The notes: a model not told the origin generated them from the letters alone. A stretch of 64,000 nucleotides of DNA from Pseudopyrenochaeta lycopersici (GCA_003313425.1 NHZP01000007.1:1488001-1552000), one strand, 5' to 3'; counted from the stretch's first letter, positions 41,298 through 54,298 are shown. Numbers and translations: made by a program.

Positions 41298-43985
41298 CTA
41301 GAATTTGCAGTCGATCATCTTCTCCAACCCATCTGTCACGCTGTGTTTACTATTGATGGAATGATTAGAAAAGGTTCGTGAAGTAGAATAAGTCAAAGCG
41401 GGGAATTGAGACCCGTCTTGCTTGCGTACAATGGGTGCCAAGCTTTCCCCTTGCGCGTTCGAAAAGAAACCTCCACTCACAGCTGTCGTGCCTTCAGTTG
41501 GGTGGCCATCCGAGACGGCATTCCCCTCCGTTCCTTCCTTCGTCGTACCATTTGGCAAGTTCTCTGGTGTGGCGAAGACGGCATCTTGGGGAATAGCGTG
41601 ATAGCCATTCATCAGTGGATATGAGCCATCATTTCCGTAGGCGCCTTTAGGCATCCCCGCAGTCATTGCTGGCCACTGAGGCGGGTTAGACTGATCGAAA
41701 CCAGCTGGATGTGGAACAGGGGGACGGTGAAGCTCCTTTGGACCCTCATTCTGCGCTGTCTCGTCTCGCTCAGCCATGTTGAGAACCCATTGCTCCCAAG
41801 CATCCCTACGACGCAGGCGGTCCAGACCATCCTCGCTGGTGCGATACTCAACCACACTCGATTGTTGGCAAACAAGCTTGATCAGTTCCAGATCAGTTGA
41901 CAGGTGCTTGATGCGATTGAAAGCGGCGATGAACTCAAGGGAGACGAAGCCCTGCGAGTCCATATGGCGGCGGAGGTACATGTCTTTGAGTAAGTTATCG
42001 ACAGAGAAGTAATATTCCCTAATTTGAAATTAGCATTGATCTGAGAGTTTTCGTGTGTATACTTACACTTGCGTAGTGATCATAGAAAACAGAGCGAACT
42101 GGTCCACATAGGGGCTGTAAGGCACAGCACTTAGTGGCTGCATCATGCTGTAATCGTACATGTTGTACGTCTGTAGAGGGGCAACTGGGGCTCCATTCTG
42201 ATATGGCTGAAAGCGGTACGAATCGGTAGCCACAGATTGTGAGCGATGGCTATTTCTACCATACTTGCCTTGAGGCGCGGAAAAGTAGGCGTTGTTCTCC
42301 GGATTGAATGATGTGGGCGATCGAGGGCCAGTTGGAAAAGTCGATGATGACTGCATGGAAGGAAGATGGCCATTGGTGAACTGATGGCCGTTCGAATAGC
42401 TGGCTCGACCGCCTCGGCCGCCTCCACGACCGCGTTCACGGCCTCCAGTGTGTGAGCTATAACGACCCTGCTTGGATTGGTGGCCATTAGGACCGTCTTG
42501 GAAAGCGGATGCTCGTCGCTCGCCGTCTCCTATGGCATCGGTCTGCGTGGTCGCAGACACACGGCGGTCATCAAAGGTGTTATCCTTAGTTGGCGATACA
42601 TCACCATCTCGCTTCCGCTCTCCTGCGCTTGAGAAGTCGCCTCGACGACCTTTAGCGGGCCTGCCAGAATACTGACCCCTCAGAGGGTAGTTGTTGCCCT
42701 GACTTGGCATATGCGACATCGATGCTCTCCTAGGCTGTGCTTCAGAGTCAGATCCTGCAGTGCCTGCAGACTTTGCGGCCGCCTCTCCAGTCGCTGGCAC
42801 TTGATCTTTCAAAGTTGGCGATGTCGCGCTACCTGTGCGCTTCGACTTAGGGGAAGCGTCTCTTGGTGCAACTCCTTCGGACCGTTCTCGCTTCGTTTGT
42901 TCACCGTTGAGTGCGGCATCCGACACCGAACCATCCTTTTCAGATTGTCCAGTGGGCCTACCACCATTCTGTGCTCCTCCACGTCCTCCAGGCCTACCTC
43001 CTCTTCGCGCATTCGCTGCATTTGGCAGAGGCGTGTTGAAAACGACAGATGGAGTATATGGGACTTTCACCCATTCATGCTTGCCGTGAGTACCAGTAGA
43101 GCCGCCTTCTTTGCGCTCCTTTTCGACCTTCTCGCCTTTTTCCTGCGCCTTCTTGCGGTTTTCATCAATCGCTGTTTCAGGCGTCGGCCATGACTCTTGG
43201 TCACGGTTTGGCGGGGGTGGCAGGACATTCGGTGTTGACCTTACGTCCTTGTCGGCAAATCTGCCCTTTGCGCCTCTCCTAGCGTCAGCGTCTCCTCTTA
43301 CATCTTTTCGACCCTGAGCAAGCTCGTCGCGGCTCTTACTCCTACTGTCAGCAGTCGCGGCCTTATCTTGAACTCCAGAATCGCCTTTTCTTCCTACAGA
43401 TCCTGTTGGCCCGTGAGAGACGCCATTTGTGACGGGTGATGGTGTCGTTTTATGAACCTTCGACTTCTGCTCATCCGCTCGCAGCTTCCAGATGTTCACG
43501 GCCGGTAGAGGAGCCTCCTGAAGAGGCTTAACGACGGCATTTTTGCCCTTCTTGACCTTTTCCGAGGTTTTCTCAGCGGGCTCAACGGATTTGTCGACCG
43601 AGGTTGAAGCCTGCGATTTATTGTCCCACGTCGACTCAGAAGACGTGTTGGGTATTGAGGAGACATCGTCGTCTTTGGTGACGGTTGAAGAGGATGAAGC
43701 TCCAAGATCCGGCGATGATACGCTGGAAGTGTCTACAGAGTGGGAGACTCTGCTCGCTGGCTTCGAAGATGACCTCTGTGGTCGAGACTCGCGAGATGCA
43801 GACTGGTCGGGTAGTGACTCGGTTTCGGCTTCATCAGCCCAGCTTTTCCCTGAGGTGATGGAGCCTTGGGCAGGCGTGGAAGTGGCGTCCTTGGCCGGGG
43901 TTGCAGAACCAGATGCTGGCTTGCTTATAGTTGCGGGCGTAGCTATGCCCTTTGCGGCTTGCGCATAAGAGAAAGTTGATGCCAT
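41298..43985 (-). CDS. La-motif RNA-binding protein (LARP family, Sro9/Slf1-like)
   Basis: Exons 43985-42067 and 42018-41298 (48-nt intron, GTAAGT donor) give 879 aa. The La motif (about residues 625-715) is rebuilt only by splicing: PYVDQFALFSMITTQ joins VEYYFSVDNLLKDMYLRRHM, then DSQGFVSLEFIAAFNRIKHL and ELIKLVCQQSSVVEYR. Upstream lies a long Ser/Thr/Lys-rich disordered region beginning MASTFSYAQAAKG, with KSWADE near the start and an RGG box (RERGRGGGRGGRAS, about 511-528). Such LARPs bind mRNA and affect translation and stability in the cytoplasm. There is no RRM or DM15 repeat, so it is closer to yeast Sro9/Slf1 than to metazoan LARP1. It has a long, CT-rich (minus strand) leader upstream. 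Confidence 0.92.
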
Positions 43986-45300
43986 TATGGGCGTGGTATG
44001 TGTGTTGCAGTGAGAATCCGACCAAGAAGGCGAGTGTACGCTCGTTATCCCTAGTGGGGACGCTGCAATGAGCTGGCCAACACGGGTGCTGACGCTGATG
44101 TGTCCGGAGAGGTGTCTAATAACCTCCCCGCACGTAAAGCCCTGTGCTACGAACGAGCCTTGCGTTGGTCTCTGACGAGTTTTTGTGGTAAGAGCTCTGC
44201 TGAGTGCAGGAGGCTAGGTCGTGGACTAGAGGTTGTGAAGCGTGAGTCGAAGCGGAGGCGATGTGAGAAGCAGTAACAAAAAAATTGAATGCTTTTCGGA
44301 ACAATTTCCGGAGAGCGCAACGCCTTCGCGCGAACTGTGATAAGACAAGTTAGCGGAGGCGTCGACGAAGTAAATAAAGTAGTATCAAAGGTAGGCACAA
44401 GTGTTTGGGGAGCGTTGCTTCGCGTGGAGAACGAGAGGGTGTATGGTGGAGGTGCCGGCGGGAGCACAAAAAGTAGAAGTGACAGTGTGGGCTGATATTG
44501 AGCGCGGAAGGAGGCAAAAATAGCACGCGAAGCTCTACTCGACGCAGCACTGAAGTGGACGACGAGGATATTTATGGTTTTGAGCTCCAGACGGGCCCCA
44601 GGCACGGAGTAGGCAGGTAGCAAGCGTGCGTTGTGCGTGGCGTGGGCGTGGGCGGTGATATGTGCGAGACTAACCTCTTGGACAAGCCTGAGCTGACTGT
44701 TTGGCTGGCTGGTAACGGCAAGCAAGCAGCAGACGCGCAGGCGGCGCAACTCGGAGCGGCGTGGGCAGCGGGCGTGGAGAATGAGGGTGCGGAGGTGCAG
44801 CAAGATGGAGCGAGGTACAGCGGGCTCCAGGCACTCGATGGCGGTTGTAGGCGAGTCTGACAGGCAAGCAACGGCGACGGAGGGGCTGAGGCGGCGTCTC
44901 GAGGGTCTTGAGTGACTTTGGCAGCGCAGACCGAGGACCAGTTGGCAATATTGACCGTCGTGTGTGCGCAGAGTACAAGCGCAGGTGGAGGGGAGAGGGT
45001 CACTGTCAAGCGCGAATTTTTCTTTAGTTAAGGTGGTGCTCCGACAGCCCGCTTCGGCACCATTTTACACCACGCCCACGCCCAGCTCCCGAGGAACGTG
45101 CTGTAAATGTCGAATAGAGGGCCTGCCCGGCCTGCCAGCTAGCCTTGTGCTTGCTGCCTTCCCTTTGCCTGCGTTTCTAATTTCAATGCCCCGGTATCTG
45201 CGTGTCGGCGCGCAACAAGCTGCCGATGACGTCTCATGCACACCCCTCACTCGAATTGCTGCCTACAGCACCTGAACAACATGTCTTGCAGCTTCAGTGC
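43986..45300. other. Long leader/promoter region of the LARP gene
   Basis: On the minus strand this region is C/T-rich with short upstream open frames, typical of a long fungal 5' leader. The largest open frame (44147-44803, minus, 218 codons) is Ser/Arg/Pro/Leu-rich with no domain and most likely reflects composition. I do not call a gene. Confidence 0.5.
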
Positions 45301-48300
45301 CCAACGGCCTCACCCACCGCCCCAATTCGCCCTGGACATTAGCGTCTCGGTGAGGGCCGCCGTTGGCACTTCCTTTTGACACCTCGGAGCATGCACGAGC
45401 GAGCCATCCCTGTGAACGGGAAAACGGAATCGCGGCCACTGACGTCCCGAATCTTACCGAACATTTGGGCTCCATATCACCTACTCGATTTAGCGCTGGC
45501 CCTCATCTCCCTGTGCCGACACGAACCTTTGACATACCTTTTCATCATCATGGTGCGTCATCAGCAGGTACGATTCAATCTGCATGTTCGAATGCTTGTG
45601 GAACTTCGAAACTGTGTAATATGATGATGTGTCTCACGCTCCGCCCGATTACTCGTCGAAGCCAATGGACCGTGAGCAAATACGTTGTCAATGCGGGAAT
45701 CATATGTGTTTTGTGGATTTTATGTAGTAGTACAATTGACTGTGCAGTTCAAAGCAGCGTCCGCCTCATTTGATGTTGTTTCGACCTGCATGCAACGAAG
45801 CAAAATCGACATCACCGTCAACAGTAACTTGTCAATTTCATCAGAGGAATGGAACGTGACCATATCACAATCTTCACTTGTCCTCCATTTCATCAAGGTG
45901 CTATATACTCTGCTCTCTAATCAAAGAGGAATCGAGTCTGCTTGACACTGTCCTTGTGTGCAGGCCGCTATAATGCCCCTTTGGATGCGCCAAATAAGAA
46001 GAAAGCCAAAGCAACCCCTAAAAATCGCCAGTAGCGTCCACAACCATCATCTATTCCTGGGTTCAAATGTTTTTTTGAGCACAATGTGCCGGCAAAAGCA
46101 ACCTCGTCCTACGTCACCTCGTCCCGGTCTGCCAAGACACCAAAAATAACATTTTCTGGATTTTTTCCATCAAAAGGATCTTTACCACGAAAGCCGTCAT
46201 CCTGGCATCAACTCTTGGTCCTTCTATAATTTGGCGTTGACGTTGAAACACCAGGGTTACGGCTGCCATTTAGCCAGGACTGCAATCTCATAAATTACTG
46301 TTGGATATTCAGGTACGTACACCAACCGCGCATGATCATTCACAGAATTGTAAATACATTTGTGAGATCTCTCAGATCCTAGAACACCTACGGGAAATCA
46401 TCAAAAATGTCCATCGCCATCTCCTCGGCATCATAGCGACCACCTACCGGCGTCTTCCATAGCGTATTTCCCCGCATTGGAAATGTGTGGGGTTCACCTG
46501 TTCATCAATCTCTCACCAGGTCCGGATTCCTCGGCCAATGACTTGTCGCCTTTATCGGCATCGCCCTGGGACACGTTCTCGACACCTCGTGCCAACCCCG
46601 GCACCGCGAGGTCATTACCCCGGATTACCATCTGCACCGAGCCATATTCACTCTCAACACTAGCCCATTAGACAGGTCTTTGACTATGTGATTACTCTAT
46701 GCTCACTCTACACAAGCTACTACGAGAACCCTATTTCGCTGGCTTGTCTCGCCGGCCCCTCTAGTCGCGTCTAGATGCGGAGACGCGTTCCTCCATACTT
46801 TTTATTCCAATTTTAGCACTGCTTTGAAATACACAGGTATTCGCCGTAAGCACTCAATCTGTGCAACAGTGCATACGCTATACCACATGGCATGTCACGA
46901 GCCTTGCTCATGACCAAATGTTCTCCTAGTTCATCAGAGCGGTCTGTACAATATGCCAAAGCGTGCATTGCAAGCAACTCCAAATAGCACCTCGGCAAAG
47001 CAAGGTATGTGTGCTAGGCTTCAAGTAGATGGATATTCTTCTCAGCAGCTTTTTCCTGAAATCAACAAAATAACCTGATGCTGATGAGCTTCAGTGCTCG
47101 TCACAGACTTTCGGAATCAGTGCTTGAATTGTAGAAGCGGGTGAGCATGCTCAGCAAGGTGTTGATGCTTCGAGACCGAACAATAGGGTGAGTTTTGTAT
47201 CGAACACGAGTTGCATAGAGAACCGTTTGGTGGCTAATCTTTGGTCAACTCCGGCATCCAAATGGCCAACGCGGACAATAGAGGCTCAAGCTGCACACCT
47301 CTGACGAGCACAATTAATTGATTTTTCTAGAAGTCAACCATTAGCAAGCAGAATAATCAGCGAATGGCTTGTATTACCAGGCAGGCTAGCACAACCAAGA
47401 AATCCCAGCTCCAGCAACGCAATCTAGAAATCAAATTACGCTTCCAATACCCTGATTTTAGACCATCGGGTGTTTGCCCAACTTTCTATTGGGATTGTCT
47501 CCACGGGCCCATCTTTGCTTTCGACTTCCATTCACCATTTGTACACAAACGGATACCCCACATGATGTTGTCCCACGTCCTACCTCTTCGGGAAGACCTC
47601 TCTAATTTACCTGGAAACACAGCAACATTGTTCGGGTGTGTCCGCTTCTCAGTTGTTTTTGTAGGGAGCATCACCAATGAGTAATGAGGCTTGCGAGAGA
47701 CTTTAGGCCGGATGATAAGATCAATTAGATTGAGTGGCGGGACATACGGCTGTCTGGTGGTCAGAAATAACTAATGTAATCAAATTCCAATCTGTAGTAA
47801 TTTACGATGCTGCCAACAAATCATAGAAATTCCCCGTCTTGCCATCATCTCGTAAATAGAGTTAAAAATGGGTGTTGCATGTGCGGGGCACTCATATTCC
47901 AAAAGGCAGAAATTCGATGGAATACTTGCAGTGTACAATCAGGGTTGTCTTTGGTGAAATCCGAGGAAGGTGTGAATGGTAGCTTGGATGAGTCTCAATC
48001 CGCCAGAAAGGTGCCACCGAAGCTTAACAGGTGGTTATATGCTAAAGGATGAACATTATATTGATCCAAATGACTGAGCAAAGCTGGATGTATCTGCTTT
48101 GCAATTTTGCAATAAGAGAATATTCAAACGAACGAGGTACGCAAAGTGCGTCACCACCCATCACATCTCATTTTGAAACCAAACAGACAAAGTCTGGATA
48201 GAACCGAGTTCGCTCGTTAGAACTGCAGTTGTTTCTAAGATTTTATTCTGGATTTCTGACTGTAAGGCTAATGGATTTCCACCTCGAAACATACGGTGGC

Positions 48301-49241
48301 CTCGGTTGCCGGCGCCAGGTGTCTCTTCCCAAGTAAGGTGTATAGAGCTTGTTGGTGGTACTTCAATTATTGCAGGAAAGTGCAGGTCACTATCCTGTCC
48401 GGAATGTCCAAAAATTATTACGAATTCCATGATGGCACCCATGCCGAGGCAATTGTGCGCGGCTGGTGGAAGACATTGGTAGCCTTCTGGCAAGTCTGTG
48501 TAAAGTATTTAACATCACTAATGCTACTGAGGAATAGGAGATGCGTCCCAGAAGCTCAAGGGGCAGATATACCAAGAAGGCTACGAAAACACTCGTTGGC
48601 AGCGTGCAATCTGCAACGATCAGTGGCGATGACGCGTGCCTTGTTGTTTTACGCCTTGGAGTGAGAACCTTAAACTGGTTCATAGCCTCTTGGTACTGAG
48701 CCCTGGTTGTTGATACCTTCGATCTCAGTTTTTTGACCAACATGGGAATGGGTCAATTGATGTATGGTGAAGTAGGTGATTGGGGTCTTGGTGCAATGCC
48801 TAGCAAATATGATAGTATATGGATGCAGTCTCCCAGAAGCGCTTGGCATGAAACTAGGAGGGGATTTTTCAGCGGTTATTTGGTCGAGACTTATGCTCCT
48901 TCATTCGCCGTGTGTGTTCGCTGTAAGGCTTTATCGAGGGGTTGCGTCCGAATACTAACGAGGCCATCAAGCCAACACTTAGCAACCGATGGCGCTAAAG
49001 TTGCCCTAATGATCGACAACTGATTCCATGGGATTTAAAAGACCCTTCTAATAAGCAGTGAGCATTGATGCGTAGAGAAAGGTTAACGTTGGGTTGCTTT
49101 GACTCCGATTGGCTCCCCCGCGACTTCCGCATCTGATAGCTTGGCATTCGCCAGACACTCTCTCCCGCATCATCTCCGCAACACTAGAGACCCCACATCA
49201 TATCTTTCACACTATACACACGCTCACCTCTCGTCGCAAAC
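45301..49241. other. Gene-poor stretch, about 4 kb
   Basis: No open frame here has a recognisable family or convincing intron structure. The most open are 45363-45773 (+, 136 codons), 47364-47684 (+, 106), 48296-48664 (+, 122) and 48733-49023 (+, 96, starts MTNMGMGQLMYGEVGDWG). No transposase, reverse transcriptase, tRNA or strong repeat is seen. It may hold non-coding RNA or relics. The last 150 bp form the TAF10 promoter and leader. Confidence 0.45.
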
Positions 49242-49967
49242 ATGTCCGACCGTATCACTCAGCCGGCCGACACCGAAATGGACGTGAATGAGGAGTTGGA
49301 GCCGACCGTTGAGGACGAGATCAACCGCGACGCGACACAAGCCGACGCCATGAACCTTGACGGCGCAAACGACCCAGAGCCCGCAGGATTGAATGGTGTC
49401 TCGGATGCAGCTACGGCGTTTGAAGCGCGGATACCTGTGAAAAAGGATGCAACGTTACGAGAGTTCCTGGGGAAGATGGACGAGTATGCGCCGATCGTGA
49501 GCCACTCGTTGTCTAGGAAATGAGACATGACATACTGACAGTGAGCGCAGATACCAGATGCAGTGACGAACTACTACCTGACACGTGCTGGCCTGCCACC
49601 TCCTCCTCAGACCTCGCCCCACCTTGCCCGTCTCCTCGCCCTCGCGACACAGAAGTTCATCGCGGACATCGCTGCGGACGCATACCAGTTCTCCCGTATC
49701 CGGTCATCCAACACTACGAGTAACAATCCTATGGGTGGATTAGGCGGTGCGGGAGGGCCACCAGGAGCAGCTGCAGCAGGCGGAACTCAGGGTGGAAAGG
49801 ACACCGGAGCAAAGGCCAAAGACTACAACCTTGGTATCCAGCGCCCTGGATATGGCGGTGGCGGCCAAGGTGGCGGCCAGGGGCGCACTGTTCTGACCAT
49901 GGAAGATCTAGGCATGGCAGTTGGAGAGTATGGCGTCAACATCAAACGCGGCGAATTCTATCGGTAA
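49242..49967 (+). CDS. TAF10: TFIID/SAGA subunit TAF10
   Basis: Exons 49242-49496 and 49551-49967 (54-nt intron, GTGAGC donor) give 223 aa. The histone-fold region spans the junction: [16 protein letters not shown] joins [20 protein letters not shown], then [20 protein letters not shown]. It continues after a Gly/Ala-rich insert with [20 protein letters not shown] ending KRGEFYR, the conserved TAF10 tail. The N-terminal 70 residues are acidic and disordered. TAF10 pairs with TAF3/TAF8 (TFIID) or SPT7 (SAGA) in the nucleus. It is convergent with uS19m, 256 bp between stops. Confidence 0.95.
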
Positions 49968-50223
49968 GAAGTGCGAATACCGTGCTTTCTTCGCACGGGA
50001 TTGGGGCGCGAGAAGGAATTTTATTATGGGGAAAGTCGGCGTAATTTGGATCCTGCATTAGTGGCGTTGTTCAATAGGTATCACAGGCGCAGGGGAAATA
50101 TCATGGCATTGGGGTATTCGTCTGACCAAAGGGCTGATTGTATTTGTACAATAGAAGTACAGAACATCTATATAACCACAAACGATACCCAAACTCCTGT
50201 TTGATGCATAAACGAACCGGTCC

Positions 50224-50706
50224 TTACTTGTTCTTCGTTTGCTTATATGTGAAGTTCTTCCGTGTTCTAGTTGATCATCATCAGCCATTGTTGCTCCTCA
50301 TTGTACATGACAGTCCAGGTGGATAGATGTTCGGTAGACTTACGGCGCAAATTCTCCCAGCTTGTGTCCAACCATGTCCTCCGTTATGGTGAGATCCATG
50401 TAGTTCTTCCCGTTGTGTATCTGAAACTTCAAACCGACAAAGTTGGGAAGGATAGTCGCAGAGCGCGCTTGCGTCTTGATCGGGGGTACTTTCTGCCCTG
50501 GGGATGCTCGTACTATTGGTAGGCTTTCGCTCGCTCCGTCAATAGTTGAATGTGCGCATTGAAATATAAAAGCTTACGGGACGATGTTAGGTCCTAGGGA
50601 GAGTGGTTAGCACATGCCATATACTAGAGCTGATCTATGCCATATTATTCCAAGTGAACTCACCTTTCCAGACCGATCGAGCGCATAGCGCCCTTGTGGG
50701 AAACAT
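50224..50706 (-). CDS. Mitochondrial ribosomal protein uS19m
   Basis: Four small exons on the minus strand: 50706-50664, 50593-50578 (16 nt), 50523-50344 and 50266-50224. They join in phase to 93 aa. Hallmarks of S19 are [54 protein letters not shown] and [15 protein letters not shown]. It belongs to the small-subunit head of the mitoribosome. Introns are 70, 54 and 77 nt with GTGAGT, GTAAGC and GTAAGT donors. Because no exon is longer than 180 nt, simple open-frame scanning misses the gene. The start at 50706 ([15 protein letters not shown]) is chosen because S19 proteins begin just before SxWKGP; an upstream in-frame ATG at 50922 would add about 72 unlikely residues. It shares a 281-bp divergent promoter with MRE11. 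Confidence 0.93.
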
Positions 50707-50987
50707 TGCGGCTTGCGGCGTGAAAGTGAGGTCGGCGAGCTTTTCGGAATCTCCGTCAACATCGCGCACACGTGACCGCGCGGCAACAGCCCATGGCTTA
50801 GCCCAGGCGGAAGCGCGTCGTCGCGAGTCTGTGAGTGATTGCCGATGGCCGTCACACCTGCAGTGGGATGCTTGGAATAGAAGGGGGTCCTGGTGCCTAC
50901 GCCTAACAATTAGAGTCGCCAAATCACCTTTACGAGCATCATCAGTTCAGCAAAGAGTAACTTTCGCAAACTCCGTCATCGCCCACC
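50707..50987. promoter_or_regulatory. Short bidirectional promoter uS19m / MRE11
   Basis: 281 bp between the divergent start codons of a mitoribosomal gene and a DNA-repair gene. A CACACGTGACC sequence (CACGTG E-box core) lies near 50767. No TATA box is obvious. Confidence 0.5.
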
Positions 50988-53375
50988 ATGCCACCTCGAA
51001 CACGCGGCCCACAGCGAGGTTTGTACAGTACTAAATAGACCAATGCATGCGTTGACAGGCTTTGTAGGTGCAGACACCATTCGAATACTTGTAGCCACAG
51101 ATAGCCATGTCGGATACAACGAGCGCGATGCGGAACGCAAGGACGACAGCTGGAAGACCTTCCACGAAGTCATGTGCCTGGCAAAAGAGCACGATGTCGA
51201 CATGGTGTTGCATGCTGGGGACCTCTTTCATGAGAACAAGCCGTCGAGGAAGTCGATGTACCAGGTCATGCGCTCGCTTCGCACGAATTGTCTGGGCGAG
51301 AAGCCATGCGAGTTAGAGATGCTGAGCGATGCGAGCGAAAATTTCGGCGGAATCTTTGACCATGTCAATTATGAAGACGAGGATATCAACATTGCCATCC
51401 CAGTCTTTGCAATTCATGGAAATCATGACGATCCGTCTGGCGAGGGTTCCTACTCTCCGCTAGATCTTCTGCAGGCATCCGGGTTCGTTAACTACTTTGG
51501 GCGCACACCAGAAGTCGATAAGATCGCGGTGAAGCCGGTCCTTCTGCAGAAGGGTGGAACTAAACTCGCACTTTACGGCCTCAGCAATGTTCGAGATGAG
51601 CGTCTGTTCCACACCTGGCGGGATGGAAACGTCAAGTTCTTTCAGCCAGGCACCCAAAAGGATGAGTGGTTCAACTTGATGAGCGTTCACCAAAATCACC
51701 ATGCACACACACCAACGAGCTACCTCCCCGAGAACTTCATCCCAGAGTTCATGGATCTCATTGTGTGGGGGCATGAGCACGAGTGTTTGATTGACCCCCG
51801 ATACAATCCCGAGATGGGTTTTTACGTTATGCAGCCGGGCTCCTCAGTTGCCACTTCTCTGATGCCTGGAGAAGCGGTACCAAAGCACGTTTCCATCCTG
51901 AGCGTGACCGGAAAAGAGTTCACGAGTGAGAGCATTCGCTTGAAGACGGTCCGACCTTTCATCATGAAAGAAATCGTGTTGGCGGAAGAGAAAGAAATCA
52001 AGGATAAGGAACTATGGCGAGTCACTGACAACCGGGCAAAGATCACACAATACTTGAACCAGGTTATTGAAGACCTTATTGAGGAGGCGAAAAGGGATTG
52101 GCTCAACCTTCAGGATGACCGTGACGAGAGTGATGACATCGAGGTCCCGAAGCCTCTCGTTCGGCTCCGCGTTGAATACACAGCTCCGCAGCCAGGCGAG
52201 TTCCATTGTGAGAATCCACAACGCATTTCAAATCGCTTCATGGGTAAGGTCGCCAACGTCAATGATGTGGTGCAATTTCACCGGAAGAAGAAGCCTGTAA
52301 ACAGTGAGTTCTCTACGCACTTTGAGATTGACTACTCATTGACCTCAGCAAAGGAGCTTTGAAGAATAACGCCGATATGCCGGACGATCAAGTATTGGCT
52401 GAGCTATCGATTGATTCTGTAAAGGTCGACAAGTTGGTCAAGGAATTCCTCGCTGCACAGACTTTGACAATTTTGCCACAAAACTCGTTTGGAGACGCTG
52501 TATCCCAATTCGTTGAGAAAGACGATAAGCATGCCATGGAGATGTTTGTAGGGGACAGTTTGACCAGCCAGTTAAAGCATTTGATGGACGCGAACGAAAT
52601 TGATGAAGCTGAGATTATTACTGAGATGGATCAGTACCGAACACAACTAGAGGATCTGTTCGCTTCTGGTCAGATGAAGAAGACAAGGAAAGCCAGGATC
52701 AAGCCTAAACCGGATGGATGGGAAAGTGAATTCGATGGCCCATGGGCTGACCAACCGGCCGCCCTCATCCGGTCCGATAATGAGGCTGAAAAAGATGACC
52801 ACGAGAACCCGGCTACTGGACCGACCAAAAAGCCCGCTGCACGGGGCCGTGGCACAGCATCAGGTACCATGCGTCAAAATGCTGCTGCTGCCAAGAAAGT
52901 CGCACCAGCTGCCAAAAGTCGTAGCAAGAAGAAGGTAGTTGAAGAGGAAGAGGAAGAGGATGACGAGGACGTTGATGGCGACGTTGTGATGATCAGCGAC
53001 AATGACGAAGAGAGCGCAGAAGATCTGTTCGTCAGGCCAGCGAAAAAGGCCCCAGCGAAAAAGGTAGCTGCCAAAGCACCTACAAGGGCGAAGTCTCCTG
53101 TAAAGAAGACGACGACTACACGAGCGAAGGCACCTGCTGCATCTAAACAAGCAACTTTGAACTTCTCACAGACACCTACACAGCGCAGCCAGCCCACGCG
53201 ACCTGTTGCAACACGGAGAAAGAAGGCAGCTGAGCCTGTAAGTTATGATGAATCTGAAATGGGAGGCAACAAGTTCTGATAATGATTTTAGAGCGATGAT
53301 GAGATATCGGATGATGAGGATGCTTTCGAGCCAGCACCCACGACCACTCGAGCCACGCGCACGAGCAGAAGATAG
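50988..53375 (+). CDS. MRE11: DNA double-strand-break repair nuclease Mre11
   Basis: Exons 50988-51018, 51059-52303, 52354-53237 and 53292-53375 give 747 aa. The phosphoesterase motifs are intact: I D25-S-H27 in ILVATDSHVGYNERD, II HAGDLFHENKPS, III FAIHGNHDDPSG, IV NLMSVHQNHHAH, V DLIVWGHEHEC. The capping domain with HCENPQRISNRFMGKVANVN follows, then a Rad50-binding region. The C-terminus is acidic and Lys/Ala-rich (KKVVEEEEEEDDEDVDGD, AKKAPAKKVAAKAP) and ends in Arg-rich TTTRATRTSRR. With Rad50 and Nbs1/Xrs2 it processes DNA ends in the nucleus. The first intron is only 40 nt, the shortest I propose here; it restores MPPRTRGPQRGFVGADTIRI, the expected N-terminus. The third acceptor is CAAAG, since the earlier CAG would lead to a stop. 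Confidence 0.95.
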
Positions 53376-54298
53376 GAACTTACACCTCTTTCGACCGCCA
53401 AGGTCGATGTCATAGAGCACTTTTTCCTTGATTGCTCCTGCTTGTCTCGTATGGTGAAGCGATCACGGCGTTACGATGAGGATCATGAAATTATGCCTAG
53501 CATAGGCGTTTGAATGGTGTCTATGAATGTGCTGGTCCAATATCTCATTACTGTCCAACATCAACGGGCAATACCTGAGGAATATTGTAGGTGGTTATGA
53601 TTCATAGTCGCTTTCATTACTGTGCTTCCAAGGAATATCCCGCTTCTATGCCTCTACTTGATGTGTGTGCTCTCACTCCGCAACTCTGAACACAACGGGT
53701 GTCAACTTCAGCTTAAGTCTGGCGCATCAACTGCTCTTTCTCCTTTCGCCTTCCTCCTTCCTCCTAGAAATATCCATGGTGATTGCGAGCCTTTGCGTCC
53801 CCACTTCTTCGTATCCCACCTTGCGCTTCGTCTATCGGTCTCTTTGGCACTCCATGTCGTCTTCGCTTTCCTCTACCTTTGACACTCCCATACCCAGATT
53901 CGGGAGGCGCACCGGCATACAGGCTATAATAATCTGCTGAGCTGCTTCTTCCGTCTCTGTCTTCAACACACTCATTTGTCCCCATCTTCTTGTTCCACGC
54001 TCGTCTTCTTTCGCATTGCTGCTCTTCGGCTTTTTGGATAGTTGTCGCTCGCTTGTTGTTGACTTCGCACGCTCTATCGATCAGCTTTGAGGTATAATAT
54101 TGTCTTCAGCATACGCAACAACATATCCCTCATTATTCATGAGCTACAGATTACCACGGATCACCGCTGACAGTGGCAGGCTATTCGCATCACACCATCT
54201 CAACTCTCGTTGCTTGTCTGAACTGCTCTCTCATTGGTCCTTTGTGCGCGGCTCGTTGCCTACGGTAGGTATCCACCCCAGGGGACGAATCAACTGCA
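53376..54298. other. Intergenic region with CT-rich leader
   Basis: Contains the MRE11 3' UTR and the promoter and long leader of the next plus-strand gene. From about 53620 to 54090 the plus strand is strongly pyrimidine-rich (CTTCTTCCGTCTCTGTC and similar), typical of fungal transcription-start regions. Short upstream frames occur; no gene supported. Confidence 0.5.

Noticed and set aside
44147..44803. 218-codon open frame on the minus strand upstream of the LARP gene
   Set aside because: Ser/Arg/Pro/Leu-rich composition with no domain, located in the CT-rich leader; best explained by base composition.
45363..45773. 136-codon plus-strand frame in the gene-poor stretch
   Set aside because: No recognisable domain, mixed low-information sequence, no supporting splice or promoter signal.
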